Shown here: positions 54,340 through 64,000 of the stretch, piece after piece
How the letters are laid out: each line of letters begins with the position of its first letter
Position numbering within the stretch: the stretch's first letter is position 1
From: Pseudomonas resinovorans NBRC 106553
Lineage (GTDB): Bacteria > Pseudomonadota > Gammaproteobacteria > Pseudomonadales > Pseudomonadaceae
Length of the DNA stretch: 64,000 nucleotides
Assembly (NCBI RefSeq): GCF_000412695.1
Contig: NC_021499.1
Span: 310,001 to 374,000, forward strand
Direction: 5' to 3'
Translations under genes and position numbers: made by a program
The notes under the pieces: generated by a model
The model's input: only the letters and a program-made list of their open reading frames with translations
What the model was told of the DNA's origin: nothing
The model's database searches: none

Positions 54340-56388
54340 ATGAAAAGACTGAACGCAGGCAATCTGTTTTCCGGGGTGCGCAGTACGTCGCTGATCGCAG
54401 GGCTCTTCGTAGTCCTGATCATCGCCATCGTGCTGTTGTTCGCGAACTTCGCGTACCTCAACACCCAGGCGAACTATGACAAGGAATACATCAGCCACGC
54501 CGGCGAGCTGCGCGTGCTGTCCCAGCGTATCGCCAAGAACTCCAGTGAAGCCGCGGCCGGCAAGGCCGAAGCCTTCGCCCTGCTGAAGGACGCGCGCAAC
54601 GACTTCGAGACGCGCTGGAACTACCTGCTCAAAGGTGACGCCGCCACTGGCCTGCCGCCGGCACCCGCCGCCGTGAAGGTCGAGATGGACGCCGTGCAGA
54701 AGGACTGGGACAGCCTGCGCAAGAACGCCGACGCCATCCTGGCCAGCGAACAGACCGTACTCTCCCTGCACCAGGTAGCCGCCACCCTGGCCGAGACCAT
54801 TCCGCAGCTGCAGGTCGAGTACGAGGAAGTGGTCGACATCCTCCTGGAAAGCGGCGCGCCCGCCAGCCAGGTTTCCGTGGCCCAGCGCCAGTCGCTGCTG
54901 GCCGAACGTATCCTCGGCTCGGTGAACAAGGTGCTGGCCGGTGACGAAGACTCCGTGCAGGCCGCCGACATGTTCGGCCGCGACGCCAGCCTGTTCGGCC
55001 GCGTACTGAACGCCATGCTCGAAGGCAACGCGGCGATGGAGATCAGCAAGGTTACCAACACCGAAGCCCTGGAGCGCCTGCAGGAGATTTCCGAACTGTT
55101 CGAATTCGTCTCCGGCTCGGTGGACGAAATTCTCGAAACCTCGCCCGAACTGTTTCAGGTCCGTGAATCCGCCAACACCATCTTCTCCGGCTCCCAGACC
55201 CTGCTGGACAAGGCCTCCGGCCTGACCACCGGTTTCGAGAACCTGGCCGGCGGCCGTGGCCTGAACACCCTGGCCGGCTACGTGCTGGGTGCCCTGGCAC
55301 TCGCCGCGGTCCTGCTCATCGGCCTGGTGATGGTGCAGAGCACCCGCAGCCGACTGGCTGAAACCGCCGAGAAGAACGAACGTAACCAGGCGGCGATCCT
55401 GCGTCTGCTCGACGAAATCGCCGACCTCGCCGACGGTGACCTGACCGTGGCCGCGACCGTGACCGAGGACTTCACCGGTGCCATCGCGGACTCCATCAAC
55501 TACTCCATCGACCAGCTCCGCGAACTGGTTGAAACCATCAACCTGACCGCCGTGCAGGTGGCCGCCGCCGCCCAGGAAACCCAGGCCACCGCCATGCACC
55601 TGGCCGAGGCTTCCGAGCACCAGGCCCAGGAAATCGCCGGCGCTTCCGCCGCGATCAACGAAATGGCCGTGTCCATTGACCAGGTATCGGCGAACGCCTC
55701 CGAGTCCTCGGCGGTAGCGGAACGTTCCGTAGCCATCGCCAACAAGGGCAACGAAGTGGTGCACAACACCATCACCGGCATGGATAACATCCGTGAGCAG
55801 ATCCAGGACACCTCGAAGCGGATCAAGCGCCTCGGTGAATCGTCCCAGGAGATCGGTGACATCGTGAGCCTGATCAACGACATCGCCGACCAGACCAACA
55901 TCCTCGCCCTGAACGCCGCGATCCAGGCGTCCATGGCCGGTGACGCGGGCCGTGGCTTCGCCGTGGTAGCGGACGAGGTACAGCGCCTTGCGGAACGTTC
56001 CTCCGCCGCGACCAAGCAGATCGAGGCCCTGGTGAAGACCATTCAGACCGACACCAACGAGGCGGTGATCTCCATGGAGCAGACCACCTCCGAAGTGGTC
56101 CGCGGTGCGCGCCTGGCCCAGGACGCCGGTGTGGCCCTGGAAGAGATCGAGAAGGTATCCAAGACCCTCGCGGCCCTTATCCAGAACATCTCCAACGCCG
56201 CTCGTCAGCAAGCGTCCTCGGCCGGTCACATCTCCAACACCATGAACGTGATCCAGGAGATCACCTCGCAGACCTCCGCCGGTACCACCGCCACCGCGAA
56301 GAGCATCGGCAACCTGGCGAAGATGGCCAGCGAGATGCGCAAGTCGGTTTCCGGCTTCAAGCTGCCGGAAGCCCAGGACATAGCCTGA
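54340..56388 (+). CDS. pilJ: Methyl-accepting chemotaxis protein PilJ
   Basis: 682 residues, the same length as in P. aeruginosa. Helix 1 ~22-44 ([21 protein letters not shown]), a periplasmic region with two type IV pilus MCP N-terminal modules ([35 protein letters not shown]), helix 2 ~308-330, HAMP, and the signalling domain with the tip [35 protein letters not shown]. Note the tip has IQASMAGD rather than the usual IEAARAGE, typical of PilJ. Confidence 0.97.
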   Translation: MKRLNAGNLFSGVRSTSLIAGLFVVLIIAIVLLFANFAYLNTQANYDKEYISHAGELRVLSQRIAKNSSEAAAGKAEAFALLKDARNDFETRWNYLLKGDAATGLPPAPAAVKVEMDAVQKDWDSLRKNADAILASEQTVLSLHQVAATLAETIPQLQVEYEEVVDILLESGAPASQVSVAQRQSLLAERILGSVNKVLAGDEDSVQAADMFGRDASLFGRVLNAMLEGNAAMEISKVTNTEALERLQEISELFEFVSGSVDEILETSPELFQVRESANTIFSGSQTLLDKASGLTTGFENLAGGRGLNTLAGYVLGALALAAVLLIGLVMVQSTRSRLAETAEKNERNQAAILRLLDEIADLADGDLTVAATVTEDFTGAIADSINYSIDQLRELVETINLTAVQVAAAAQETQATAMHLAEASEHQAQEIAGASAAINEMAVSIDQVSANASESSAVAERSVAIANKGNEVVHNTITGMDNIREQIQDTSKRIKRLGESSQEIGDIVSLINDIADQTNILALNAAIQASMAGDAGRGFAVVADEVQRLAERSSAATKQIEALVKTIQTDTNEAVISMEQTTSEVVRGARLAQDAGVALEEIEKVSKTLAALIQNISNAARQQASSAGHISNTMNVIQEITSQTSAGTTATAKSIGNLAKMASEMRKSVSGFKLPEAQDIA

Positions 56389-56429
56389 CCAGGGGAGGCG
56401 CCGCGGCCTGAGGTCGCGGCACGACGGCC

Positions 56430-57314
56430 ATGAATCAAGGGCGAGACGACAGCATGCAGCCGAGCGGCGTCTGGGCCTTGAAACCCCTGGCCGACATGAC
56501 GACGGCGGAATTCCACGACTGGCAGAAGCTGCTCGAGGAACGCACCGGCGTGGTGGTCAACGACCAGCGCCGTTCCTTCCTCCAGACCAACCTCAGCGCG
56601 CGCATGCGCGAGCTGGGGGTACAGGACTACGCCAGCTACTACCGCCAGGTCACCGATGGCCCGCGTGGGCTGGTGGAGTGGTCGACCCTGCTGGACCGGC
56701 TGACCGTGCAGGAGACCCGTTTCTTCCGTCATCCGGCCTCCTTCGAGCTGCTCGCCGACTACCTGCGCGGGCGTATCGGAGCGGGTCTGGAGCGGCCTCT
56801 GGAGATCTGGAGCGTCGGTTGCTCCAGCGGTGAAGAACCCTATTCGCTGGCCATGTTGGCGGCGCAGATCCTGAGCGATGCCGGGCAGCCGGACTACTTC
56901 GGCGTGACCGGCACCGATATCAGCCTCAGCGCCCTGGCCAAGGCCCGCGAGGGCCTGTATGGCGCCCGGCGCCTGGAACAGCTGGAGGCGGAACTCGCCG
57001 AACGCTACTTCCAGGTCCAGGACGATGGTCGTTACAAGGTGCTGCCGAGCCTCGCCGCGCGAGTGTGCTGCGCACGGCTCAATGTGCTGGAACTGGCCAA
57101 GGCGCCAATGTCCGGCATGGACGTAATTTTCTGTCAGAACCTGTTGATCTATTTTCGCCGCTGGCGCCGCCGGGAAATCCTCAATCGCCTGGCCGAGCGC
57201 CTGGCACCGGGAGGCCTGATGGTACTGGGCGTAGGTGAAGTAGTGGGTTGGCAGCATCCGGACCTCGAGCCGGTGGCCAATGAACAGGTTCTGGCATTCA
57301 CCCGGAAGGGATAG
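56430..57314 (+). CDS. pilK: CheR-like methyltransferase PilK
   Basis: 294 residues. CheR N-terminal domain, then the SAM-binding domain: VQETRFFRHPASFELL, EIWSVGCSSGEEPYSLAML, GTDISLSALAKAREGLYG, GMDVIFCQNLLIYF and LVLGVGEVV. Presumably methylates PilJ. A second in-frame ATG at 56454 is possible. chpA starts 9 bp after the stop. Confidence 0.95.
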   Translation: MNQGRDDSMQPSGVWALKPLADMTTAEFHDWQKLLEERTGVVVNDQRRSFLQTNLSARMRELGVQDYASYYRQVTDGPRGLVEWSTLLDRLTVQETRFFRHPASFELLADYLRGRIGAGLERPLEIWSVGCSSGEEPYSLAMLAAQILSDAGQPDYFGVTGTDISLSALAKAREGLYGARRLEQLEAELAERYFQVQDDGRYKVLPSLAARVCCARLNVLELAKAPMSGMDVIFCQNLLIYFRRWRRREILNRLAERLAPGGLMVLGVGEVVGWQHPDLEPVANEQVLAFTRKG

Positions 57315-57323
57315 CAGACGGCT

Positions 57324-60300
57324 ATGACTGATCGGCACGACTACGTGGCCCTCGAGTGGGTCAAGGGCGAGATCGCGGAAACCCTGAAGCAGGCGCGGCA
57401 AGCGCTTGAGGATTTCGTCGAGAACCCGCAGGACCCGACGCGCATGCGTTTTTGCCTGACCTATATCCACCAGGTCCAGGGCACGCTGCAGATGGTCGAG
57501 TTCTACGGCGCGGCCCTGCTCGCCGAAGAGATGGAGCGTCTGGCCCAGGCCCTGATGGAGGGGCGCGTGGCCAACCGTGGCGAGGCCATGGAAGTGCTGA
57601 TGCAGGCCATCCTGCAGCTGCCGCCCTACCTCGACCGCATCCAGAGCGCCCGCCGCGACCTGCCGATGGTCCTGCTGCCGCTGCTCAACGACCTGCGCGC
57701 CGCGCGCGGCGACAACCTGCTGTCGGAAACCAGCCTGTTCGCCCCCGACCTCTCCAGCGTGATGCCGGCACTCTCCATGGACAGCCTGGCGCGCATGAGC
57801 ACCGCCGATCTGCCGGTGCTGCTGCGCAAGCTGCGGCAGATGCTGCAGACCGCGCTGGTGGGGGTCATCCGCAACCAGGACCTGGCCACCAACCTCGGCT
57901 ACATGGCGCGGGTCTTCGCACGCCTGGAATCCCTCTGCCAGGATGCGCCGCTCGGCCCGCTCTGGCAGATCGCCTCCGGCCTCGTGGAAGGCCTGGCCAA
58001 CGGCTCGGTGGTCAATGGCTCCTCCGTGCGCAATCTGCTGCGCCAGGTGGACAAGGAACTCAAGCGCCTGCTGGAGCAGGGCGCCGAGGGCTTCAACCAG
58101 GCGGCCCCGGAAGACCTGGTGAAGAACCTGCTGTTCTACGTGGCCAAGGCGCCGGCCCAGTCGCCGCGTATCCGTGCCCTGAAGGAGCGTTATCGCCTTG
58201 ACGAGGCGCTGCCCGACACCGCCGTGGTGGACGAGGAGCGCGCCCGCCTCGCCGGCCCCGACCGCGACGCCATGCGCTCGGTGGTCACCGCCCTGTGCGA
58301 GGAGCTGGTACGGGTCAAGGACAGCCTTGACCTCTTCGTGCGCAGCGACCGCAGCGGCGTGGCCGAACTGGATTCCCTGCTGGCGCCGCTCAAGCAGATC
58401 GCCGACACCCTGGCGGTGCTCGGCTTCGGCCAGCCGCGCAAGGTGATCCTCGACCAGATCGACGTGATCCACGGCCTCTCCCTCGGCCAGCGCGAGCCGA
58501 GCGACGCTGTGCTGATGGACGTGGCCGGCGCGCTGCTCTACGTCGAAGCCACCCTGGCCGGCATGGTCGGCCCGGCGGACGAGGGCGGGGCGGAAGAGAG
58601 CCACCTGCCCACCACCGACGTGGCGCAGATCCACCAGCTGGTGATCAAGGAGGCGCGCAATGGCCTGGAACAGGCCAAGGACGCCATCATCGAGTTCATC
58701 GCTTCGCAGTGGAACCACGAGCACCTGGCCCGCGTGCCCGAGCTGCTGACCCAGGCCCGTGGCGGCCTGGCGATGATCCCGCTGCCCCGCGCCGCTGCCC
58801 TGCTGGGCGCGTGCAATCGCTACATCCTGGAGCAACTGCTGGCGCGCAAGGCCGTACCCAACTGGCAGAGCCTGGACACCCTGGCCGATGCCATCACCAG
58901 CGTAGAGTACTACCTCGAGCGCCTCTCAGAAGACCATGCCTCCCAGGGCGACCTGATCCTCGACGTGGCCGAGGAAAGCCTGGCCGCACTGGGCTATCCG
59001 CTGCAGGAAAAGCCCTCCATCCTCGACCGCGTGGACGAGGACGAGGCGCCGGCCCTGCTGGTGGACCCGCTGCAGGAAATCGAAGTGCTGGCCGCCGAGG
59101 AATCGGAGCTGCAGCAGCACCTCGATCCGGACGACCAGCCGCAAGCGCTGATGCCCGAGTTCGAATCCGCCGCCGAGCCCATCGATCTCGACCTCGGCGC
59201 ATCGCTGGAACCTGCAGTGGCCCCCGTGGCGCTGGCCGATGACGGCGAACTGCTGGTAGCCAACGACGATTGGAGCCTGGACGAACTGCAAGCCCGGCCG
59301 TTTGCCGAGTCCATCGACCTCGGCCTGGATGCGCCGCTGGCGGCCGCACCCACTGCCGCCGCCGCTGACGGCGAGCTGCTGCTGCCCGACGATGGCTGGA
59401 GCCTGGACGAGCTGCAAATCGAGACGCCCGCCGAGCCCATCGAGCTAAGCCTGGACGCGCCGCTGGCGGTCGCGGCACCTGAGGCCTTGGCCGAAGAGGG
59501 CGAGCTGCTCGTCTCCGACGACAACTGGAACCTCGGCGAGCTGGAAATCGAGGCGCCCGCCGAGTCCATCGACCTCAGCCTGGACGCGCCGCTGACGGTC
59601 GCCGCCCCCGAGGCTGCGGCCGAAGAGGGCGAACTGCTCGTCTCCGACGGCAACTGGAACCTGGGCGAGCTGGAAATCGCTGCGCCTGCCGAATCCATCG
59701 ACCTCAGCCTGGACGCGCCGCTGACGGTTGCCGCCCCCGAGGCTGCGGCCGAAGAGGGCGAGCTGCTGGTCTCCGACGACAACTGGAACCTGGGCGAGCT
59801 GGAAATCGAGGCGCCTGCCGAGTCCATCGACCTCAGCCTGGATGCGCCGCTGGAGCTCGACACCGCGCTACCGCTGGAACCGCAGCCCGAACTGCTGCCG
59901 GCTGACGGCGACTCCCTGCCCAGCCTCGACCTGACTGAACTGGAGGGCCTGCCGCCGGAAAGCGAAATGCTGTTGGCGGCCGATGGCGAACTGCTCGACC
60001 TCAGCCTCGAGGCGCCGCTGGAATTCGACGACGGCCAGCCCTTGCCGAGCTTCGACCTGGCCGACCTGGAAGAACTGCCACCGGCCCTGCCGGGCGACCA
60101 GCCCGCCCTCGACATGCCGCTGGAGGCCTTCGAAGCGCTGCCCAGCCTGGACTTCGAGGAGCTGCAGGCCGCGCCGGTCGTCGAGCCGCAAGCGCTGAAC
60201 CTGGAAGACCTGCCGGCGCCCCTGGAATGGGACGAAGCGGCCCTGGCCGAACTCGGCCTGCCGGAAGTGGAACTGCCCGGTGCGCCGGAGCCGGTCGCGG

Positions 60301-63300
60301 AGGCCGTGGTCGAGCGGCCATTGTCCCTGGCCGAGGTCATGGCGGCGCCGGTCCCCGCCTTCAATCCGCCGGCCCGTGACGTGCCGCCGAGCCTGCTGCC
60401 GCCGCCCGCCGACGAAGAGCCGATCGACGACGAACTGCAGGAAGTCTTCATCGAGGAAGCCGGCGAAGTGCTGGAAACCCTCGGGCAGTACCTGCCGCGT
60501 TGGCAGGCCGACAGCAACGACCGCGATGCCCTGGGCGAAGTGCGCCGCGCCTTCCACACCCTCAAGGGCAGCGGCCGCATGGTCCGTGCCCTGATCATCG
60601 GCGAGCTCAGCTGGTCGGTGGAAAACCTGCTCAACCGCGTGATCGACCGCAGCATCGAAGCCAACGAGCCGGTGCACCAGGTGGTCCTGGACGTTGTCGA
60701 GCTGCTGCCGGAACTGGTGGAGGAATACGCCGCCAAGGCCCAGCGCCAGCGTGACGACGTCGACCAACTGGCCGCCACGGCCCATGCCCTGGCCAAGGGC
60801 TTGAACCTCCCAAAATCTGAAGCCCCGGGTTCAGAACAGGCCGTCGAGCCCGCGGGCGAGCCGCACATTGCCGTCATCACCGAGTCCGGCGAAGCGCTGG
60901 ACCCGCAGTTGCTGGAGATCTTCCGCAACGAGGCCGAGCTGCACCTGGACACCCTCGCGGGCTTCCTCAAGGCCTGCGACCAGGAGCTGCCCCAGTCGAT
61001 CAATGACGATCTGCAGCGCGCCCTGCACACCCTCAAGGGCAGCGCGCACATGGCCGGCATCCTGCCGATCGCCGAGATCGCCACACCCCTGGAGAAACTG
61101 GCCAAGGAATACAAGACCAACCTGCTCAGCATCGACCTTTCCGAGGCCGAACTGCTGCGCGAGGCGTTGAACCAGCTGCGCCACGGCGTGGCCCAGCTGG
61201 ACAGCACGCCGCTGGCGCCGATCGCCGGCACCGAGGCGCTGCTGGAGCGCATCGCCCAGCTGCACCAGGACCGTCTGGATGCCGCCAGCGCCGCCCGCCG
61301 CGACGACAAGGGCGAATCCCGCGATCCGCAGATGATCTCGCTGTTCCTCGCCGAGGGCATGGATATCCTGCTGGACGCCGAGGACCTGCTGCGCCGCTGG
61401 CGTGAGCACCCGGCCGAACGCCAGGAACTGGGCGCGCTGCTGGAAGAACTGAGCACCCTCGGCCGTGGCGCCGAGATGGCCGAACTGCCGCAGATCGAAG
61501 AGCTCTGCGAAGCCCTGCTGGACGTCTACGGCGCCGTGGACGAAGGCAGCCTGCCAGTCAGCGAGCGCTTCTTCAGCGAGGCCGAGGCGGCCCACGAAGC
61601 CCTGATCGGCATGATGGACCAGGTCGCCGCCGCGCTCGAAGTGACACCCCAGCCGGAACGTGCGCGGGCCCTGCTCGACCTGATGCAGGAAGTCGTCGAC
61701 CCGGCCGCCCTGGCCCTGCTCGAGCCGGACGCCGCGCCCGACCTGGAGATCGAGGAGCTGGACGCCGCGGACTTCGACTGGAAGCCGGCCGACGTCGAGG
61801 CCGTACCGCCGCTGCCGGAGCTGGTGGAAGAGCCCCCGGCGTTGCAGGAAGTCCAGTTGCCGGAGCTCAGCGCCCTGGCCTCGGACGAGCTGTCCGACCT
61901 GGATGAAGTCCCGGAGACCCTGGACGAAGAGATGGTGGCCATCTTCCTCGAAGAGGCGGTGGACATCCTGGAAAGCTCGGGCAAAGCCCTGGAGCGCTGG
62001 CTCGGTGAGCCGGACAACAATCCGGCCCTGCTGGCCCTGCAGCGCGACCTGCACACCCTCAAGGGCGGCGCGCGCATGGCCGAAATCCGCCCCATCGGCG
62101 ACCTCGCCCATGAGCTGGAATCCCTTTACGAAGGCCTGGTGGACCGGCGCTATCACTACACGCCGCGCCTCGCCGGCCTGCTGCAGGCGAGCCACGATTG
62201 CCTGGCCGCGTTGCTGGAACAGCTCCAGGCGCGCCGCGCACTGGCCGATCCGCTGCAACTGATCCAGGACATCCGTGGTTTCCGCCAGGGTGGCGCGCAG
62301 AGCCTGTCCGCCGCCGTGGTACAGCCGCTTCCCGAGTTGGAAGAGGAGGACGACGAGCCCTCCTTCGATCTCGATGCCCCGCTGGACGCCAGCAACGACG
62401 CCCAGGTGGTCGAGGACCCGGTGCAGGCGCCCGTCACGGTGGAAACCTACGCCGAACTACCCCTGGCCGAGATGCTCGACATGGGTGCCGCCGAAGAGCC
62501 GGCCGGCTATGCCATGCCCGAGATCCAGGCCTTCGATAGCGACCAGGACCCGGAGCTGGTGGAAATCTTCCTCGAGGAAGGGTTCGACATCCTCGACAGC
62601 GCCGGCGCCGCCCTGCAGCGCTGGACCGAAGACCCGGACAACAGCCTCGAACTCGAAGCCCTGCAACGGGATCTGCACACCCTCAAGGGCGGTGCGCGGA
62701 TGGCCGAGATCGGCCCCATCGGCGACCTGGCCCATGAGCTGGAATTCCTCTATGAAGGCCTGTGCGGTGGCCGCCTGCGCGCCAGCCCGGCGCTCTTCGG
62801 CCTGCTCCAGGCCTGCCAGGACCGCCTGAGCGAAATGCTCGACGCGGTGCGCGCGCGCCGGGCGCTGCCCGATGGCCAGGCGCTGATCGAGGCGATCCAG
62901 CGCTGGCGCGCCAATCCCAACGAACAGCTGAGCATGCCCAGTGCCGTGCGCTTGCAGCCGGCGCTCGAGGATGACCTGGACGCCGTGGCCGAGGCCGACA
63001 TCCTCGATATCTTCCTGGAAGAAGCCGACGACCTGCTCGAATCCATGGAGGCCGCGATCGGCCGCTGGGAGGAAGTGCGCGAGGACGGTGCCCACATCGA
63101 CGAACTGCTGCGGGTGCTGCACACCCTCAAGGGCGGTGCTCGCCTCGCTGGCCAGAAGCGCCTGGGCGATCTCGCCCATGATCTTGAACAACACCTGATC
63201 GAGGCCCAGCAGCAGGGCGCACCCTGGCCGGAAAGCCTGTTCCTCGACGTGCAGTCCGGCTACGAAGGCCTGCAGGCCGAGCTGGAAGAACTGCGCCAGC

Positions 63301-64000
63301 AGCTTGACCAGAGCCTGGCCGACGACGTGCCGACGCCGCCCCCGGCGCCGAGCCAGCCGGAGCTGCCGCAGCTGGCCAGCCCCATTGTCGCCGCCAGCGT
63401 GCGGCCGCTCAGCGTTGCCGAAGAACGCGTGCTGCCGTTCGTCCGCCGCGCCCAGGAAGCCGCCCATGAGGCCGCCGCCCGCCGTGCGCCGCAGGAGTTG
63501 GTGAAGGTGCCGGCGGAGCTGCTGGAAGGCCTGGTCAACCTGGCCGGTGAAACCTCGATCTTCCGTGGCCGTGTGGAACAGCAGGTCAGCGACTTCAGCT
63601 TCACCCTCAGCGAGATGGAAGCCACCATCGAGCGGGTCCGCGATCAGCTGCGCCGCCTCGACACCGAGACCCAGGCGCAGATCCTCAGCCGTTACCAGGC
63701 CGAGGCCGAGCGTGCCGGCTACGAGGACTTCGACCCGCTGGAGATGGACCGCCACTCGCAGTTGCAGCAGTTGTCGCGGGCACTCTTCGAGTCCGCTTCC
63801 GACTTGCTCGACCTCAAGGAAACCCTGGCGGCGAAGAACCGCGACGCGGAAACCCTGCTGCTGCAACAGGCACGGGTGAACACCGAGCTGCAGGAAGGCC
63901 TGATGCGCACGCGCATGGTGCCCTTCGACCGCCTGGTGCCGCGCCTGCGCCGGATCGTCCGGCAGGTGGCCAGTGAGCTGGAAAAACAAGTGGAATTCGT
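57324..64000 (+). CDS. chpA: Hybrid chemosensory kinase ChpA (5' part; runs off the window)
   Basis: Open for 2225 codons from ATG 57324 (MTDRHDYVALEWVKGEIAETL) to the window end. Central CheA-like kinase of the Pil-Chp system. Phosphotransfer modules seen: HQVQG (H49), FHTLKGSG (H1078), LHTLKGSAHM (H1235), a Ser-type LSTLGRGAEM (S1377), LHTLKGGARM (H1577 and H1785) and LHTLKGGARL (H1933). From ~2057 the dimerisation/kinase part begins (ELVKVPAELLEGLVNLAGETS). The kinase ATPase, CheW and receiver domains lie beyond the edge. Residues ~620-850 hold six copies of a 43-residue acidic repeat, so the protein will exceed the ~2470 residues I remember for P. aeruginosa. Confidence 0.96.
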   Translation, partial: MTDRHDYVALEWVKGEIAETLKQARQALEDFVENPQDPTRMRFCLTYIHQVQGTLQMVEFYGAALLAEEMERLAQALMEGRVANRGEAMEVLMQAILQLPPYLDRIQSARRDLPMVLLPLLNDLRAARGDNLLSETSLFAPDLSSVMPALSMDSLARMSTADLPVLLRKLRQMLQTALVGVIRNQDLATNLGYMARVFARLESLCQDAPLGPLWQIASGLVEGLANGSVVNGSSVRNLLRQVDKELKRLLEQGAEGFNQAAPEDLVKNLLFYVAKAPAQSPRIRALKERYRLDEALPDTAVVDEERARLAGPDRDAMRSVVTALCEELVRVKDSLDLFVRSDRSGVAELDSLLAPLKQIADTLAVLGFGQPRKVILDQIDVIHGLSLGQREPSDAVLMDVAGALLYVEATLAGMVGPADEGGAEESHLPTTDVAQIHQLVIKEARNGLEQAKDAIIEFIASQWNHEHLARVPELLTQARGGLAMIPLPRAAALLGACNRYILEQLLARKAVPNWQSLDTLADAITSVEYYLERLSEDHASQGDLILDVAEESLAALGYPLQEKPSILDRVDEDEAPALLVDPLQEIEVLAAEESELQQHLDPDDQPQALMPEFESAAEPIDLDLGASLEPAVAPVALADDGELLVANDDWSLDELQARPFAESIDLGLDAPLAAAPTAAAADGELLLPDDGWSLDELQIETPAEPIELSLDAPLAVAAPEALAEEGELLVSDDNWNLGELEIEAPAESIDLSLDAPLTVAAPEAAAEEGELLVSDGNWNLGELEIAAPAESIDLSLDAPLTVAAPEAAAEEGELLVSDDNWNLGELEIEAPAESIDLSLDAPLELDTALPLEPQPELLPADGDSLPSLDLTELEGLPPESEMLLAADGELLDLSLEAPLEFDDGQPLPSFDLADLEELPPALPGDQPALDMPLEAFEALPSLDFEELQAAPVVEPQALNLEDLPAPLEWDEAALAELGLPEVELPGAPEPVAEAVVERPLSLAEVMAAPVPAFNPPARDVPPSLLPPPADEEPIDDELQEVFIEEAGEVLETLGQYLPRWQADSNDRDALGEVRRAFHTLKGSGRMVRALIIGELSWSVENLLNRVIDRSIEANEPVHQVVLDVVELLPELVEEYAAKAQRQRDDVDQLAATAHALAKGLNLPKSEAPGSEQAVEPAGEPHIAVITESGEALDPQLLEIFRNEAELHLDTLAGFLKACDQELPQSINDDLQRALHTLKGSAHMAGILPIAEIATPLEKLAKEYKTNLLSIDLSEAELLREALNQLRHGVAQLDSTPLAPIAGTEALLERIAQLHQDRLDAASAARRDDKGESRDPQMISLFLAEGMDILLDAEDLLRRWREHPAERQELGALLEELSTLGRGAEMAELPQIEELCEALLDVYGAVDEGSLPVSERFFSEAEAAHEALIGMMDQVAAALEVTPQPERARALLDLMQEVVDPAALALLEPDAAPDLEIEELDAADFDWKPADVEAVPPLPELVEEPPALQEVQLPELSALASDELSDLDEVPETLDEEMVAIFLEEAVDILESSGKALERWLGEPDNNPALLALQRDLHTLKGGARMAEIRPIGDLAHELESLYEGLVDRRYHYTPRLAGLLQASHDCLAALLEQLQARRALADPLQLIQDIRGFRQGGAQSLSAAVVQPLPELEEEDDEPSFDLDAPLDASNDAQVVEDPVQAPVTVETYAELPLAEMLDMGAAEEPAGYAMPEIQAFDSDQDPELVEIFLEEGFDILDSAGAALQRWTEDPDNSLELEALQRDLHTLKGGARMAEIGPIGDLAHELEFLYEGLCGGRLRASPALFGLLQACQDRLSEMLDAVRARRALPDGQALIEAIQRWRANPNEQLSMPSAVRLQPALEDDLDAVAEADILDIFLEEADDLLESMEAAIGRWEEVREDGAHIDELLRVLHTLKGGARLAGQKRLGDLAHDLEQHLIEAQQQGAPWPESLFLDVQSGYEGLQAELEELRQQLDQSLADDVPTPPPAPSQPELPQLASPIVAASVRPLSVAEERVLPFVRRAQEAAHEAAARRAPQELVKVPAELLEGLVNLAGETSIFRGRVEQQVSDFSFTLSEMEATIERVRDQLRRLDTETQAQILSRYQAEAERAGYEDFDPLEMDRHSQLQQLSRALFESASDLLDLKETLAAKNRDAETLLLQQARVNTELQEGLMRTRMVPFDRLVPRLRRIVRQVASELEKQVEF
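59181..59954 (+). repeat. Six tandem ~129-bp repeats within chpA
   Basis: Repeat starts (the ATC of the SIDLSLDAPL block) at 59181, 59313, 59439, 59568, 59697 and 59826; spacings 132, 126, 129, 129 and 129 bp. Consensus protein blocks are ESIDLSLDAPL, EEGELLVSDDNWNLGELEI. The later copies are the most alike, pointing to recent expansion. Confidence 0.9.

Noticed and set aside
59181..59954. Regular spacing suggesting a CRISPR array
   Set aside because: Units are 126-132 bp, in frame within chpA, without unique spacers of CRISPR length.
54232..63989. Several long minus-strand open frames opposite pilJ, pilK and chpA
   Set aside because: All mirror strong coding sequence on the plus strand and have skewed His/Val/Gly or Ser/Arg composition.

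Overview
The window is chromosomal DNA of a high-GC Pseudomonas close to the P. aeruginosa group. The evidence is the pilTU pair, the complete pilGHIJK-chpA twitching/chemosensory cluster, carO and carP, the pyrR-pyrB-pyrC' operon, tonB3, gshB and ptsP, mostly in orders familiar from P. aeruginosa PAO1 (comparison from memory). No rRNA, tRNA, CRISPR array, phage or intact insertion sequence was seen.

Layout. 1-620: partial yggS. 785-3522: pilT, pilU and a double-TM2 membrane protein. 3523-11990: an accessory locus, all on the minus strand and locally AT-rich, with a large secreted YD-repeat Rhs protein, a small secreted cysteine protein, and two near-identical secreted Rhs 'tip' proteins carrying different C-terminal toxin domains. 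Each tip is followed by a putative immunity gene; two more small genes and a third tip remnant lie beyond. 12321-14881: reverse transsulfuration pair (cystathionine beta-synthase and gamma-lyase). 15101-23648: a penicillin/AHL-acylase with a divergent AraC regulator, then small enzymes and periplasmic proteins, including an EF-Tu prolyl hydroxylase homologue. 23731-27267: serA divergent from D-2-hydroxyglutarate dehydrogenase, plus a FAH-family hydrolase. 27352-37833: the carO/carP calcium-response genes flank a polyamine module (acetylpolyamine amidohydrolase, permease, four-gene ABC transporter, AraC regulator). 37834-46379: YegP-like protein, rpiA, ilvA, two DUF2269 membrane proteins, a HAD phosphatase, rppH, ptsP and a PAS-GGDEF cyclase. 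46473-52519: pyrC', pyrB, pyrR, ruvX, algH, tonB3, gshB. 52788-64000: pilG, pilH, pilI, pilJ, pilK and the first 2225 codons of chpA.

How the parts fit. The two ends hold the retraction ATPases and the Chp system that controls type IV pili, and tonB3 has also been linked to twitching. The middle holds polyamine, serine/2-hydroxyglutarate and calcium-response metabolism. In PAO1, as I remember it, the block from the acylase to the GGDEF gene lies elsewhere, so here it appears to sit between the cystathionine genes and pyrC'.

The most unusual content is the split Rhs locus. The conserved Rhs tip, normally the C-terminal end of one giant protein, is encoded as a separate secreted protein, is duplicated with about 98% identity over 554 bp, and carries a different toxin in each copy. 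The second notable signal is a set of TTAAG-N6-TTAAG boxes upstream of carO and carP, placed identically relative to candidate -10 elements; they match the known BqsR/CarR recognition motif.
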